Assembly: GCA_963749485.1 (NCBI GenBank)
Contig: CAVVMV010000022.1
Span: forward strand, 1-64,000
Source: JAZGGS01 sp963749485
Lineage (GTDB): Bacteria > Bacteroidota > Ignavibacteria > Ignavibacteriales > Ignavibacteriaceae
DNA length: 64,000 bases
Reading direction: 5' to 3'
A program made the position numbers and the translations under genes. The notes beneath the pieces are model-generated. The model was not told the DNA's origin. It searched no databases and worked only from the letters and a program-made list of their open reading frames with translations. Shown in pieces: positions 40,901-50,293 of the stretch (its first letter is position 1; each line of letters starts with the position of its first letter).

Positions 40901-42264
40901 TTAGCTTTTATCTACAGGTATTTTTGTATACCAATCACTTGAATTAAACTTAAGGAATATCATTAAAGAATAACTAATGATATATATTGGTAACGCCAAC
41001 CACGCATAAACCAATCCTAATTGTAGATAAACTCCCAAAAAATATGCCAAAGGGACAAAAATGAATAAATTGGCTAGTATTTCAGACTTCATAACAAATA
41101 CTGTCCTCCCCGCTGCCTGAAGTCCGTTAGCTAACACTACACCTATACCATAAAATATTTGTGCAAAACCTGCAATTCTTAAAGATGATTTTGCAGTTTC
41201 AATAATTGATTGATCATTGGTAATTATTAATAGAACATAATCCGGAATTATCATAAAAATGAATCCAAGTATATATTGTATAGATAGTTGCAACTTTAGC
41301 AGTTTCAAATCCGTAAATTTTAGCAAGGTTGAATTTTCCTGCACCCAGATTATTACCAACCAAAGTTTGCACAGCAATTCCAAATCCAAAACATGGCAAG
41401 GAAAGATATAAACAAAGTGCTTATAATTGCCTGCGTCGCTGCCTGCTCTTTTGTACCGATTATTCCTATAATAGAAACGAAACTGAGAAAACCAATTAGA
41501 ATAAAAACATTCTGGAAAGAAACCGGGATAGATATTTTGAATATTCCTGAAATAATGTTTTTATCAAGCCGGAAGTTTTTTAAATTCTGAAATCTATTTC
41601 TATAAACTGGAAGTAAAATAATTGATGTATAAAAGAAGAGATCGAACAAAGTTGCCAGAGTTGAACCAAGTCCCGCACCAGCCAGCCCCATTCTTGGTAA
41701 ACCAAATGCGCCGTAAATAAACATGTAATTGAAAAGTACGTTTAGCAGGTTAGTAATTACACCGGAAAACATAAATATTTTTGTTTTATTAATTCCGAAA
41801 AAGAATCCCCTGTAAGAAACAGAAATTAAAAAGAACGGGATACCAAAAAATCTATAAAAAATATAATCTTTTGCGTATTCACCAACAGTATGATCTGTTG
41901 CAAATAGATGAGCGATAGGTCCGGCAAATACAATGCCCAGCGTAGCCACTACAATCCCAATCAAAACGGCAATAAGCAGTGAGTTATTAAGGGTAACACC
42001 ACAGGAGATATAATCACCTTCGCCAAACTTTCGGGCAACTATTACGTGAATTCCTGTTGCCAGGCTTGAGAAGAAACTTATAAGCGCCCATGTTGCCAGC
42101 ACACCAATACCCATTGCAGCAAGTGCATAGGTTGCTTCTTCAAGTCTTCCTACCATAGCAGTATCTACAAGCGAAACAACCATTTGAGTTGAAAGTCCTG
42201 CAATTGCAGGCAGCGCAACCCTAAGCACTTTTTTATAATGATTGTTTACTGGTAAAAAGTTCAC
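40901..42264 (-). CDS. MATE family efflux transporter (frameshifted)
   Basis: Twelve-segment multidrug and toxin extrusion type transporter, about 450 residues. LPAIAGLSTQMVVSLVDTAM with VGRLEEATYALAAMG, GIHVIVARKFGEGD, FSGVITNLLNVLFNYMFIYG, then after breaks near 41375 and 41240 GFGIAVQTLVGNNLGAGK and LANGLQAAGRTV. These are the two related MATE halves. Inner membrane; cation-coupled drug or metabolite export is family knowledge. Confidence 0.88.
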
Positions 42265-42309
42265 TACTCAGCCAGAAATTGATGTGTAAAATCTTGTATA
42301 AAATAAAAA

Positions 42310-42336
42310 GGCGTTGAAGTTTTTTTGTTCAACGCC
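42310..42336 (-). terminator. Terminator of tRNA-Ala
   Basis: GGCGTTGAA and TTCAACGCC arms around a T-rich nine-base loop, followed on the minus strand by TTTTTATTTTA. Confidence 0.85.
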
Positions 42337-42345
42337 GGAAAATTG

Positions 42346-42418
42346 TGGAGCTAACCGGGCTCGAACCGGTGACCTTCTGACTGCCAGTCAGACGCTCTCC
42401 CAACTGAGCTATAGCCCC
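42346..42418 (-). tRNA. tRNA-Ala (GGC anticodon)
   Basis: 73-base cloverleaf. Acceptor GGGGCTA pairs with TAGCTCC, discriminator A; D-arm GCTCAGTTGGGAGAGC; anticodon stem TCTGA/TCAGA with loop CTGGCAG (GGC); T-arm ACCGGTTCGAGCCCGGT. CCA not encoded. Confidence 0.95.
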
Positions 42419-42545
42419 ATCTGTAAATTAGCAAAGTAAAACTAATTATCTTTTGTTCTTTTGTCAATTTACAAACATTTTAACAGATACCAAGTGATAC
42501 ATTGACTTACATCAACTCTTACTTTAGTTTTACATTAAATTATTT

Positions 42546-42953
42546 ATGAAGAAACTTAAACAAATAGTAATACTAATTTTTGGGATCAACCTCCTGCTGT
42601 TGATTAATACCGGTTGCGATGACACACTCACAACTGAACAAATCGATAATATTGTTATGCCGGATTCAAATGTTAGTTATGCGGATCATATAGCAATTGT
42701 GTTTGAGCTTAAATGCGTTAGCTGTCATAGTCCTTCTTTAAAAGAAGGAGGTGTAGATCTTATCCACCTGGTCAGGAATCATTGCAGATCCAAGGATTGT
42801 TTTTCCCGGAAGTGACAGTACGAGTGTTTTAGTTTGGACTATTGAATACAGACCTGGATTTCCGCCTATGCCGCCTCTTCAATATCGTGGTTTGGTGCCT
42901 AATCATATAGAAGGTGTTAAAACCTGGATTCGTGAAGGTGCGAAAAACAATTA
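42546..42953 (+). CDS. Cytochrome c-like lipoprotein, single haem (one frameshift)
   Basis: About 135 residues. Lipoprotein signal with lipobox INTGCDD near residue 25, then one haem-c motif CVSCH, followed by SPSLKEGGVDL. After a frame change near 42758 it continues STWSGIIADPRIVFPGSDST, PGFPPMPPLQYRGLVPNHIE and VKTWIREGAKNN. The Met in the PMPP segment is a candidate distal haem ligand. This resembles the small c-type domains that end in WIREGAKNN in Bacteroidota. Likely periplasmic electron carrier, partner unknown. Converges with the CerR-like gene, ends overlapping by three bases. Confidence 0.75.
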
Positions 42954-43943
42954 AATCCATTTCATTTCTCTATACCACTCACAACTGCGTTTTATACCTT
43001 CTTCTATTGAAACCTTCTGTCTAAATCCTAATTGTTCTACAGCTTTTGTAGTATCACAAATCCACGCGTGCTGAGTAAGGTCTTTCGCTTTTTCAATATT
43101 TAATGTTGCAGGTTTTTTACTAAACATTGCAAAGAACTGTGCAAATGCAGCAATTGTAAATACTATGAAGTGAGGAATTCTTATTCTTAATGCTTTTTTA
43201 CCAAGCGCCTTTGCAGTTACGTTCCCAATTTCATCCCAGGTGTAATATTTTTCAGAGCTGATGAAATATATTTCTCCAGCCGATTTATCAGAAGTTGCAG
43301 CTAAATATAATCCTTCCGCAAGATCAGCTACATGAATCAAGCTTAATATTTTTTTATCAAAACCAATTAATGTGGTTAAACCTTTATTGAATGTTTGGAA
43401 GTAAATAAATACTTCAGTATCCCGCTCACCATACACAGCAGGCGCCCGGCAAATTGTAATCGGCAATTTATCTGAATAAGATAGAGCAACTTCTTCCTGT
43501 TCTTTTTTACTCCTGGCATAAGTAGTGAATGGTTTGCATTCTGTCTCTTCATTAACTGGATTGTCATCGTAAGAAGGACCGGTTACGGTTTGGCTGCCAA
43601 CTATCAAGAATTTTTCTATTGCAGCCGGAGATTCTAAAGCTACGTCAAGCATAGTCCTGGTCGCTTCAACATTTCCGTTAAAATAACCTTCGGAAGTTTT
43701 TGCCTTTACAACACCAGCAACATGATAAATAAATGAAGCATCTTTAAACGCCATTCTTAAATTTTCCTTATCAAACAATCCCCCATCAAAAATTTCTATG
43801 GGTTTATCTTTAAGCCAGCGCATATCGCTTGTTTTTCTTGTTATACATCTTACAATCAAATCTTTTTTTAATAATAAATCTACAAGATGACTCCCTACAA
43901 AACCGTTTGCACCTGTAACCACAGCTATTTTCTTATTGCTCAT
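42951..43943 (-). CDS. NAD(P)-dependent epimerase/reductase, CerR-like
   Basis: Extended SDR, 330 residues, intact. TGANGFVGSHLVDLLL (Rossmann motif), YHVAGVVKAKT, GSQTVTGPS and the catalytic YARSKKEQE, with a hydrophobic segment (IVFTIAAFAQFFAMF) near residue 260. Its divergent neighbour is serine palmitoyltransferase, and the gene after that is a GNAT-like protein. In characterised bacterial sphingolipid loci an epimerase-like enzyme (CerR in Caulobacter) reduces the 3-keto group after N-acylation. CerR function is inferred from context; dihydroflavonol-reductase-like activity is the alternative. Confidence 0.7.
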   Translation of the reverse strand: MSNKKIAVVTGANGFVGSHLVDLLLKKDLIVRCITRKTSDMRWLKDKPIEIFDGGLFDKENLRMAFKDASFIYHVAGVVKAKTSEGYFNGNVEATRTMLDVALESPAAIEKFLIVGSQTVTGPSYDDNPVNEETECKPFTTYARSKKEQEEVALSYSDKLPITICRAPAVYGERDTEVFIYFQTFNKGLTTLIGFDKKILSLIHVADLAEGLYLAATSDKSAGEIYFISSEKYYTWDEIGNVTAKALGKKALRIRIPHFIVFTIAAFAQFFAMFSKKPATLNIEKAKDLTQHAWICDTTKAVEQLGFRQKVSIEEGIKRSCEWYREMKWI

Positions 43944-44058
43944 ATTTATATCTCTATTTGATTTTAACTCTATTTAATGATAGATTTTGATGTAAAACTT
44001 ACAAAAAACTTAAACATTTTAATATTACTAACATACCATTTTAATCAAGGAGGAATCT
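43944..44058. promoter_or_regulatory. Divergent promoter region between CerR-like and spt genes
   Basis: 115 A/T-rich bases between two divergent start codons; both promoters must lie here. On the plus strand AAGGAGG (44047-44053) sits five bases before TTG 44059 and fixes that start. Confidence 0.5.
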
Positions 44059-45249
44059 TTGGATTTATTTCAAAAGTGCTATGACTTTACCCGTGCGGAT
44101 GAAGTTAAAGCATCAGGGTTCTATCCATATTTCCGAGCAATAGAGGCAAATGAAGGACCCGTTGTACAAATTGAGGGTAAAAAAGTTATTATGGCAGGCT
44201 CAAACAACTATCTTGGGCTTACCTCTCATCCACATGTTGTTGAAGCTGCAATTAAAGCTGTAGAAAAATATGGTACCGGCTGCTCAGGATCTCGATATCT
44301 TACCGGAACGTTGGATTTACATGAGGAGCTGGAAGCTAGACTCGCTAAGTTCTTTAATAAAGAAGCTGTCCTGCTCTTCAGCACAGGTTATCAAACGGCA
44401 CAAGGTATTATTCCTACCTTAGTAGGAAGAAATGAGTACGTAATTTCTGACAGAGATAATCATGCTTGTATTGTTGCCGGTACTATGATAACGAAGGGAA
44501 TTTTGGGTAACCTGGTTAGGTACAGGCATAATAATATGGATGACCTTGAAAAAGTAATTTCAAAAATTCCTAAGGATGCTCCTAAACTTATTGTAAGTGA
44601 TGGTGTATTTAGTACAGGAGGCGAAATTGTTGACCTTCCAAGGATGAATGAAATTGCAAAAGCCAATAATGCAAGAATAATGATTGATGATGCACACGCA
44701 GTGGGAGTAATTGGTAAAGGTGGAAGAGGGACTGCAAGCGAATTTGATTTGGAAAACGAAATCGATCTATCGATGGGAACTTTTAGTAAAACTTTTTCTT
44801 CTCTTGGTGGTTATGTTGCAGGACCCGAAAGAGTTATAAACTTTATTAAACATTTTTCTCCTGCATTAATCTTCAGCGCATCACCAACTCCGGCTTCTGT
44901 GGCATCAGCAATTGCTGCACTGGATATCCTGGAAAAAGAACCTGAAAGGGTACAACGTTTGCTTGATAATGCCGCGTATATGAGAAAAGGGCTAAAAGAT
45001 AAGGGCTTTAATGTTATTGATGGTAGAACCGGCATTGTTCCTGTAATAGTCGGTAACGACGACATTGCATTTAAAATGTGGCGCTTACTTTATGATGGTG
45101 GTGTTTTTGTGAATGTATTTATCTCTCCCGGTGTTCCCGAGGGAAGACAAATGATGAGAACAAGTTACATGGCAACACATGAAAAAGAACACCTTGACGA
45201 GATCATTCGTATATTTGAAGAAACCGGAAGACAAGTAGGGTTAATTTAA
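44059..45249 (+). CDS. spt: Serine palmitoyltransferase (alpha-oxoamine synthase family)
   Basis: PLP enzyme expected to condense serine with acyl-CoA to 3-ketosphinganine in the cytosol. Motifs: GFYPYFRAIEANEG (typical of bacterial Spt), SNNYLGLTSHP, GTGCSGSRYLTGTLDLH, His135 in DRDNHACIVAG (ring stacking), MIDDAHAVGVIG, the Schiff-base Lys244 in MGTFSKTFSSLGG, and FSASPTPASVAS. At 396 residues it is intact. TTG start is fixed by a strong AAGGAGG. KBL and BioF are close relatives, but the YPYF motif and the two neighbours favour Spt. Followed by a terminator and the GNAT-like gene. Confidence 0.85.
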   Translation: MDLFQKCYDFTRADEVKASGFYPYFRAIEANEGPVVQIEGKKVIMAGSNNYLGLTSHPHVVEAAIKAVEKYGTGCSGSRYLTGTLDLHEELEARLAKFFNKEAVLLFSTGYQTAQGIIPTLVGRNEYVISDRDNHACIVAGTMITKGILGNLVRYRHNNMDDLEKVISKIPKDAPKLIVSDGVFSTGGEIVDLPRMNEIAKANNARIMIDDAHAVGVIGKGGRGTASEFDLENEIDLSMGTFSKTFSSLGGYVAGPERVINFIKHFSPALIFSASPTPASVASAIAALDILEKEPERVQRLLDNAAYMRKGLKDKGFNVIDGRTGIVPVIVGNDDIAFKMWRLLYDGGVFVNVFISPGVPEGRQMMRTSYMATHEKEHLDEIIRIFEETGRQVGLI

Positions 45250-45271
45250 TTGCTCTCTAAAAAATTATTTT

Positions 45272-45307
45272 AAGCATGCCTTTGTGGAACGGGGTATGCT
45301 TTTTTTA
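45272..45307 (+). terminator. Intrinsic terminator or attenuator after spt
   Basis: AAGCATGCC / GGTATGCTT with a 12-base loop and TTTTTTT. It lies between spt and the next gene, which starts 12 bases later, so expression of the downstream gene may be partly separated. Confidence 0.8.
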
Positions 45308-45319
45308 TGAGGAAAAAAT

Positions 45320-46441
45320 ATGAGCTCTGTTACAGTTAGATCAGTATCTAATAAAAAAGATCTAAACGATTTTATAAAATTTCCCTTTACAGTTTATAAA
45401 AATTATAAGTATTGGGTTCCTCCGCTAAATATGGAACAGAAAAACCTTCTTAATAAAGAAAAAAATCCTTTCTTTAAAAATGCTAAAGTAGATTGCTTCC
45501 TTGCAGAAAGAGATGGCAAAATAGTTGGAAGAATAGCTGCAATAAAAAATGATCTGCATCTCAAAAATCATAATGATGATTCAGGACATTTTGGATTTTT
45601 TGAATGTATTGATGACCAGGAAGTAGCGGATGCACTATTTAATAAGGCTAAAGAATGGATTAAAACGAACGGCTTAAAATTTATGAAGGGACCTGCCAAT
45701 CCCTCCAGCAATGATGTTTACGGAATGCTTATGGAAGGGTTTGATGATACTCCGCGTTTGCTTATGCCTTACAATCCTGAATTCTATATAAATCTCTGTG
45801 AAAACCATGGAATGAAAAAAGCAAAAGACCTCTATGCGTGGAAAATTGAATCTGAAAAAATTCTTGCCTCGGAAAAACTAACACGCGTACAGGAACTTGC
45901 CAGGAAAAGATATGGTTTGAAAATTACCCAGATGAACATGAAAAAATTTGATAAGGAACTTGATAAGTTCAAATATGTTTACAACAAAGCCTGGGCACCC
46001 AACTGGGGTTTTGTACCTATGACCGAAGAGCAGATTGATGCAATGGCAAAAGAATTGAAACCATTAGCTGAACCATCACTTATTATTTTCGGTGAGATAA
46101 ATGATCAGATTGTTGGGGCAGCATTAGTTATGCTGGATTACAATCAAATTTTTGCCGGAATGAATGGGAAGTTGTTTCCGTTTAATTTTATAAAACTTTT
46201 TACACAGAAAAAGAAAATTTCCTGGGCAAGAATAGTAACACTTGGCATCATACCCGAATTTCAGAAGAAAGGATTGGATGCAGTATTTTATTGGGAAATT
46301 GTACACCGCGCAGCTAAGATTGGTATAAAGCTTGGAGAAGCAAGCTGGGTTTTGGAAGATAACGATATGATGAACCGTGGACTTGATGTGATGAATGCTG
46401 AACGATATAAAAAATACCGCATCTGGGAAATTGAGGTTTAA
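45320..46441 (+). CDS. GNAT-like acyltransferase, candidate bacterial ceramide synthase
   Basis: Intact 373-residue protein with GNAT features: CFLAERDGKIVGRIAAIKN (central strands) and RIVTLGIIPEFQKKGLDAVF, the Q/R-x-x-G/K-like acyl-CoA loop. GPANPSSNDVYGMLMEGFDD and MPYNPEFYINLCENHGMKKA mark a subfamily often found next to Spt genes. In Caulobacter a GNAT-fold enzyme (bCerS) N-acylates the long-chain base; position directly after Spt suggests the same job. I infer this from gene order and fold, without direct homology data. Confidence 0.65.
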   Translation: MSSVTVRSVSNKKDLNDFIKFPFTVYKNYKYWVPPLNMEQKNLLNKEKNPFFKNAKVDCFLAERDGKIVGRIAAIKNDLHLKNHNDDSGHFGFFECIDDQEVADALFNKAKEWIKTNGLKFMKGPANPSSNDVYGMLMEGFDDTPRLLMPYNPEFYINLCENHGMKKAKDLYAWKIESEKILASEKLTRVQELARKRYGLKITQMNMKKFDKELDKFKYVYNKAWAPNWGFVPMTEEQIDAMAKELKPLAEPSLIIFGEINDQIVGAALVMLDYNQIFAGMNGKLFPFNFIKLFTQKKKISWARIVTLGIIPEFQKKGLDAVFYWEIVHRAAKIGIKLGEASWVLEDNDMMNRGLDVMNAERYKKYRIWEIEV

Positions 46442-46447
46442 ATTTTT

Positions 46448-48448
46448 ATGAAAGCTTTCATTTTATTATTTGCTGTAAGTTTTACAATCTATATTTCTTA
46501 ATTGTTCTAATGAAACCAGGGAACTGCTAAAAACAACTTACCAGCGTAATTTTAATAAAGAAATAATTTCAAAAAATCTTCGCTCTGAAAATCCTGATGA
46601 CGTTAAAGCCGCACTCCTTTCGGTAAGCCATTCTGAAGATACATCTTTCATCCCAATGATAACACAGATTGATTTTAAAGAACATGCGGAGCTTATCTGT
46701 TTTGCAATCGGGCAGATTGGTGAATGCACTGAATCAACAAACTTTCTTTGGAAAGAAGTTTATGGTGATAATTTTTATAAAAATTCAAAATTTATTTTTG
46801 AAGCAATTGGTAAAACCGGAACCGAAACTGATTTAGAAAAAATTACAGAAATGTATGCAAACTTTGATGGACCTGTATTTCCGTATGAAGGAATTTCTTT
46901 GGCAATCCGCCAGTTTGCTTTTAGGGAAATTAAGAGTGATGTATCAAAACAGATTTTAATTGATGAAGCAACAAACCCATTAAGCTCAATCGAAAGAAAA
47001 AGTGATGCGCTGTTTACTTTGGCAAGAATCGGCTCTTCTCCTGAAATAAATGATGACGCTAATAAATATCTTAAAATCGGATGAATTTGATCCTCAAAAT
47101 ATTGAATTAAAGCAATATGCTTTGATGAATTTCCGCACGCAAAAATATTTTCCGGAAGATGAAGAGCTTGTTAATACTCTTTTAAATGAAAATAATATTT
47201 TATTACAAATTGAAACTGCAAAAGCTCTTTGTTTCAAAAAAGTAACTAACTAAAGAAGAACTTGATGAATTCTTAAGTTTAATTGATAATGACAATCCAA
47301 ATGTTTCAGTACTGCAGCAGCAAATTCTTTACGAAATATTAAACTAGAAAATGAAGAGTTAAAGAATTATTTGGAGAATTATCTTGAAGATAAAAATTAA
47401 TATCTGATCTTCCTCCTCACACACTTGGTGAATTATTTGTAAGCACAACTATTTTATTTCCTCATACTTTTGGTGATATGCCAATTAATCTTTTTAGCAG
47501 TCAGAATATTCCAATAAAATATTTATTTGATGCTGCTGGTTATAACAATGAAGATGAACTTAGTTTAAACTTACTTATCGGTGAGTTTATGAGTGAACGA
47601 GGGTTGAAAGATGAAATTCCAATTCTTACAAATTTATTAAAGTTTCAAAGCTCCTTCCCTGAAAATGAAAATTTGAATAATATTTTGATAAATAGTATTA
47701 ACTTCAGAAAATGCACCATCTGGTTTCTATTGCTGCAGATGGAGTTGATTCTATCTTCATCATAAAAAATTCTGATAAATTTAAAACAATAATTTTAAAC
47801 CAGGTTGAGAAGGAAGTTAACAATCCTGATTTTATGGAAGGAATAATGTCGCTGGTTAATCTTTCAGAAAAAATTGATGAAGATTTCTATAAGGAAGTGA
47901 TAGAGAAAATTAAAATTTCAAATCTTTATTCATTAAGAAAATTTATTTCTGATAAAACAGGAATAAATTATAAAGGGGAAAAAGATTTAACTCATTTTGA
48001 TGAAATTGTAAACTATTCATTAAAATATAAATCAGCAGAAGTTATAACTGATAAAGGTAATTTTGTAATTGAATTCCTTCCTGAATACGCACCAATTTCT
48101 GTTGGTAATTTTTGCAAACTTGCTGAAAAAGATTTTTATAACGGAATTGAATTCCATCGCATTGTTCCCGGTTTTGTTATTCAGGCAGGTGATCCTTCAG
48201 GCACAGGTTGGGGCGGACCGGGTTACGATATAATTTCAGAGTTCTCTCCCCTTCCCTACGAAATTGGAATGGTTGGTATGGCAAGCGCTGGAAAAGACAC
48301 CGAAGGTTCACAATTTTTTGTTATGCAGGGTAACTATCCTCATCTTAACGGAAGATATTCCCTGTTCGCAAAAGTTATAAACGGACTTGATGTTGTTTAT
48401 AAACTCGAACAAGGAGATAAAATAAACAGCATTCAACTTTTACATTAA
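46448..48448 (+). CDS. HEAT-repeat lipoprotein fused to cyclophilin-type PPIase (frameshifted)
   Basis: Reconstructed protein of about 666 residues. Lipoprotein-type start (MKAFILLFAVSFTIY, then LNCSN after a break near 46500). A helical HEAT-like array follows, with repeated IGKTGTETDLEKI, ALFTLARIG and LRKFIS-type units. The C-terminus is a cyclophilin domain: GNFVIEFLPEYAPISVGNF, FHRIVPGFVIQAGDPSG, GMASAGKDTEGSQFFV and HLNGRYSLFAKVINGLDVV. Breaks occur near 47075, 47245, 47400 and 47705. The active-site FHR and Gln/Phe residues are present. It should be a periplasmic, membrane-anchored prolyl isomerase with a protein-binding scaffold. Confidence 0.8.
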
Positions 48449-49336
48449 GGCAATACGGCTTCGTACTTTGTCAAGTTCTGCGGATCTATTTTTTTTAACT
48501 TCTCAAAAATTGATATATCTTCATAATCTCTAAGCAGCTCAATCATCTCACCATGCTTGGCATCAAAAAATGTATTTAACAGAACACTCTTTAAACCACC
48601 TTCGGTCTCCCACATATTGTAAAGGTTGTCTATCAGACTAACTATTTTTTGCTGTCCAAGAGTTTTGTCCTGCTGGTAAATATCTACACCATAGTGGTAA
48701 TCAAATACAGAAGATCTGAACTTAGAATATTTTTCTGCAAGTAAATCGTTAACCAATCCCCACCTGTTATATGAACTGCTGCTGGATAGCCAACCATTTG
48801 AAAAGCCACTGGTTGCACCAAGATTCACAATATCCTGTGCTCTTTGAAAATATCTGCTACCACCAAATTCTTCCCAAGGTGTCCCAATCGAAGCCGATAA
48901 TTATCATTGCATAAAAATCGAGGAAACTTGTTAAACCATCAAAAGTGCTCTGTCCTGAATAAAGCGCCTGTCCTCTTTCATACCTGAAAGACCAGGCAGC
49001 ATCATTAATTGTTAGCATCGAAGAGTTACGTGTTGATTGATAAACAGGGCGTTGGCTAACAACAACAATCTGGGCTGAATAATCTACATCTCCGGAAGCA
49101 GAAGCAAAAAATATAGTTAAGCTGCAATCAATTTTTTCACCGTCCCAATTTTCTGTAGTAAAGCGGGTTGTGTTCATGTAAGTTTCAATAACATTCCCAA
49201 AATCCGCAAGCAGTTCCCTGTTATTAACAGGTAAGCTTTCAAAATTTACTTCTACCCTGCAATTTAGTTCCTGCGCCAACCCGGCTGTAGAAAGTGCGAG
49301 GAATACTATAAGTATCTTCATCATTTCTTTTTCCAA
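48445..49336 (-). CDS. DUF4835 / PorD-like T9SS protein (one frameshift)
   Basis: Signal peptide (MKILIVFLALSTAGLA), then QELNCRVEVNFESLPVNNRE, the family N-terminus, YQSTRNSSMLTINDAAW and LTSFLDFYAMIIIGFDWDTL. After a break near 48855 it continues GLVNDLLAEKYSKFRSSVFD, YHYGVDIY and LLNTFFDAKHGEMIEL. DUF4835 corresponds to the T9SS-associated protein annotated PorD; I am fairly but not fully sure of that name. Periplasmic or outer-membrane-associated. It is divergent from the PorV/PorQ-like gene. Confidence 0.75.
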
Positions 49337-49410
49337 TTAAATAAAATATTTATTGATTTAATATATGAATTTTGATATACTGCCTCAACAAACTTTGTGG
49401 TACATTACAT

Positions 49411-50268
49411 ATGAGAGCTGTTTTACTACTGACATTCCTTTTTTGTTTCACAATTAACCTATTTGCGCAGTTTAATCCGGGGGCAAAGCAAATTTCTCTA
49501 TCTCATTCCGATGTAGCAACCGCAAATGATGTATTTGCACTATTTAGCAATCCATCCGGTCTCTCTCAATTAAATTGGAGAGAGGTAGGAATATATTATT
49601 CGCCTGCTCCATTCGGGCTTACGGAACTTGCTAACGGTTACGTTGCGTATATAGAACCATTTAGTTTTGGTTCGGTAGCGCTTGGTGGGATGACTTACGG
49701 TTTTGAACTTTACAGGGAATCAAAAATTTCCCTGGGATATTCATATAATTATGATAATAAATTTTTTGCCGGCGGGGTGATTAACTATCATTCTTACTCA
49801 ATTCAAAAATATGGAAGCACAGGAGTTTTTTACTTTAACCTGGGAGGACTTGCTTACATTACGAACGATATACGGTGGGGATTTGTGATTGAAAATATTA
49901 ACCGTGCAACGCTTGCAAACGAGGATGATCAAATTCCTATGGTATTTTCTACAGGTTTTAGTTACGATGTTATAAATACTTTTACGTTAAACCTTGCACT
50001 TGAAAAAGATATCCGTTATAAACCTTCCGTTAAAGTAGGTATTGATTATGACATTATTCAATACATCTCTTTACGTGCTGGTATTGCAAACGAGCCCTCA
50101 ACTTTTTCTGCGGGAATTGGTATTAATTATTCTATCTTCAATCTCGATTATGCTTTGATCAAGCATCCCGATTTGGGACTGACACACCAGGCAGGAATTA
50201 TTTTAAGTTTTGGCAGGGATGAAACACGAAGGGCAAGCATTAGAAAAAACCTGGGGATTGCAAAATGA
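49411..50268 (+). CDS. PorV/PorQ-family outer-membrane protein
   Basis: Intact FadL-like beta-barrel of about 286 residues with signal peptide (LLLTFLFCFTINLFA) and the family start FNPGAKQISLSHSDVATAND, FALFSNPSGLSQLNWREVG. Strands follow through to the terminal HQAGIILSFG. In T9SS, PorV and PorQ shuttle or retain cargo at the cell surface. With four cargo tails in this window and a PorD-like neighbour, such a role is plausible. I choose ATG 49411, since upstream in-frame codons do not extend the signal peptide. Confidence 0.8.
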   Translation: MRAVLLLTFLFCFTINLFAQFNPGAKQISLSHSDVATANDVFALFSNPSGLSQLNWREVGIYYSPAPFGLTELANGYVAYIEPFSFGSVALGGMTYGFELYRESKISLGYSYNYDNKFFAGGVINYHSYSIQKYGSTGVFYFNLGGLAYITNDIRWGFVIENINRATLANEDDQIPMVFSTGFSYDVINTFTLNLALEKDIRYKPSVKVGIDYDIIQYISLRAGIANEPSTFSAGIGINYSIFNLDYALIKHPDLGLTHQAGIILSFGRDETRRASIRKNLGIAK

Positions 50269-50293
50269 TTTTAAGTTTTCCATCATCAAGCTG

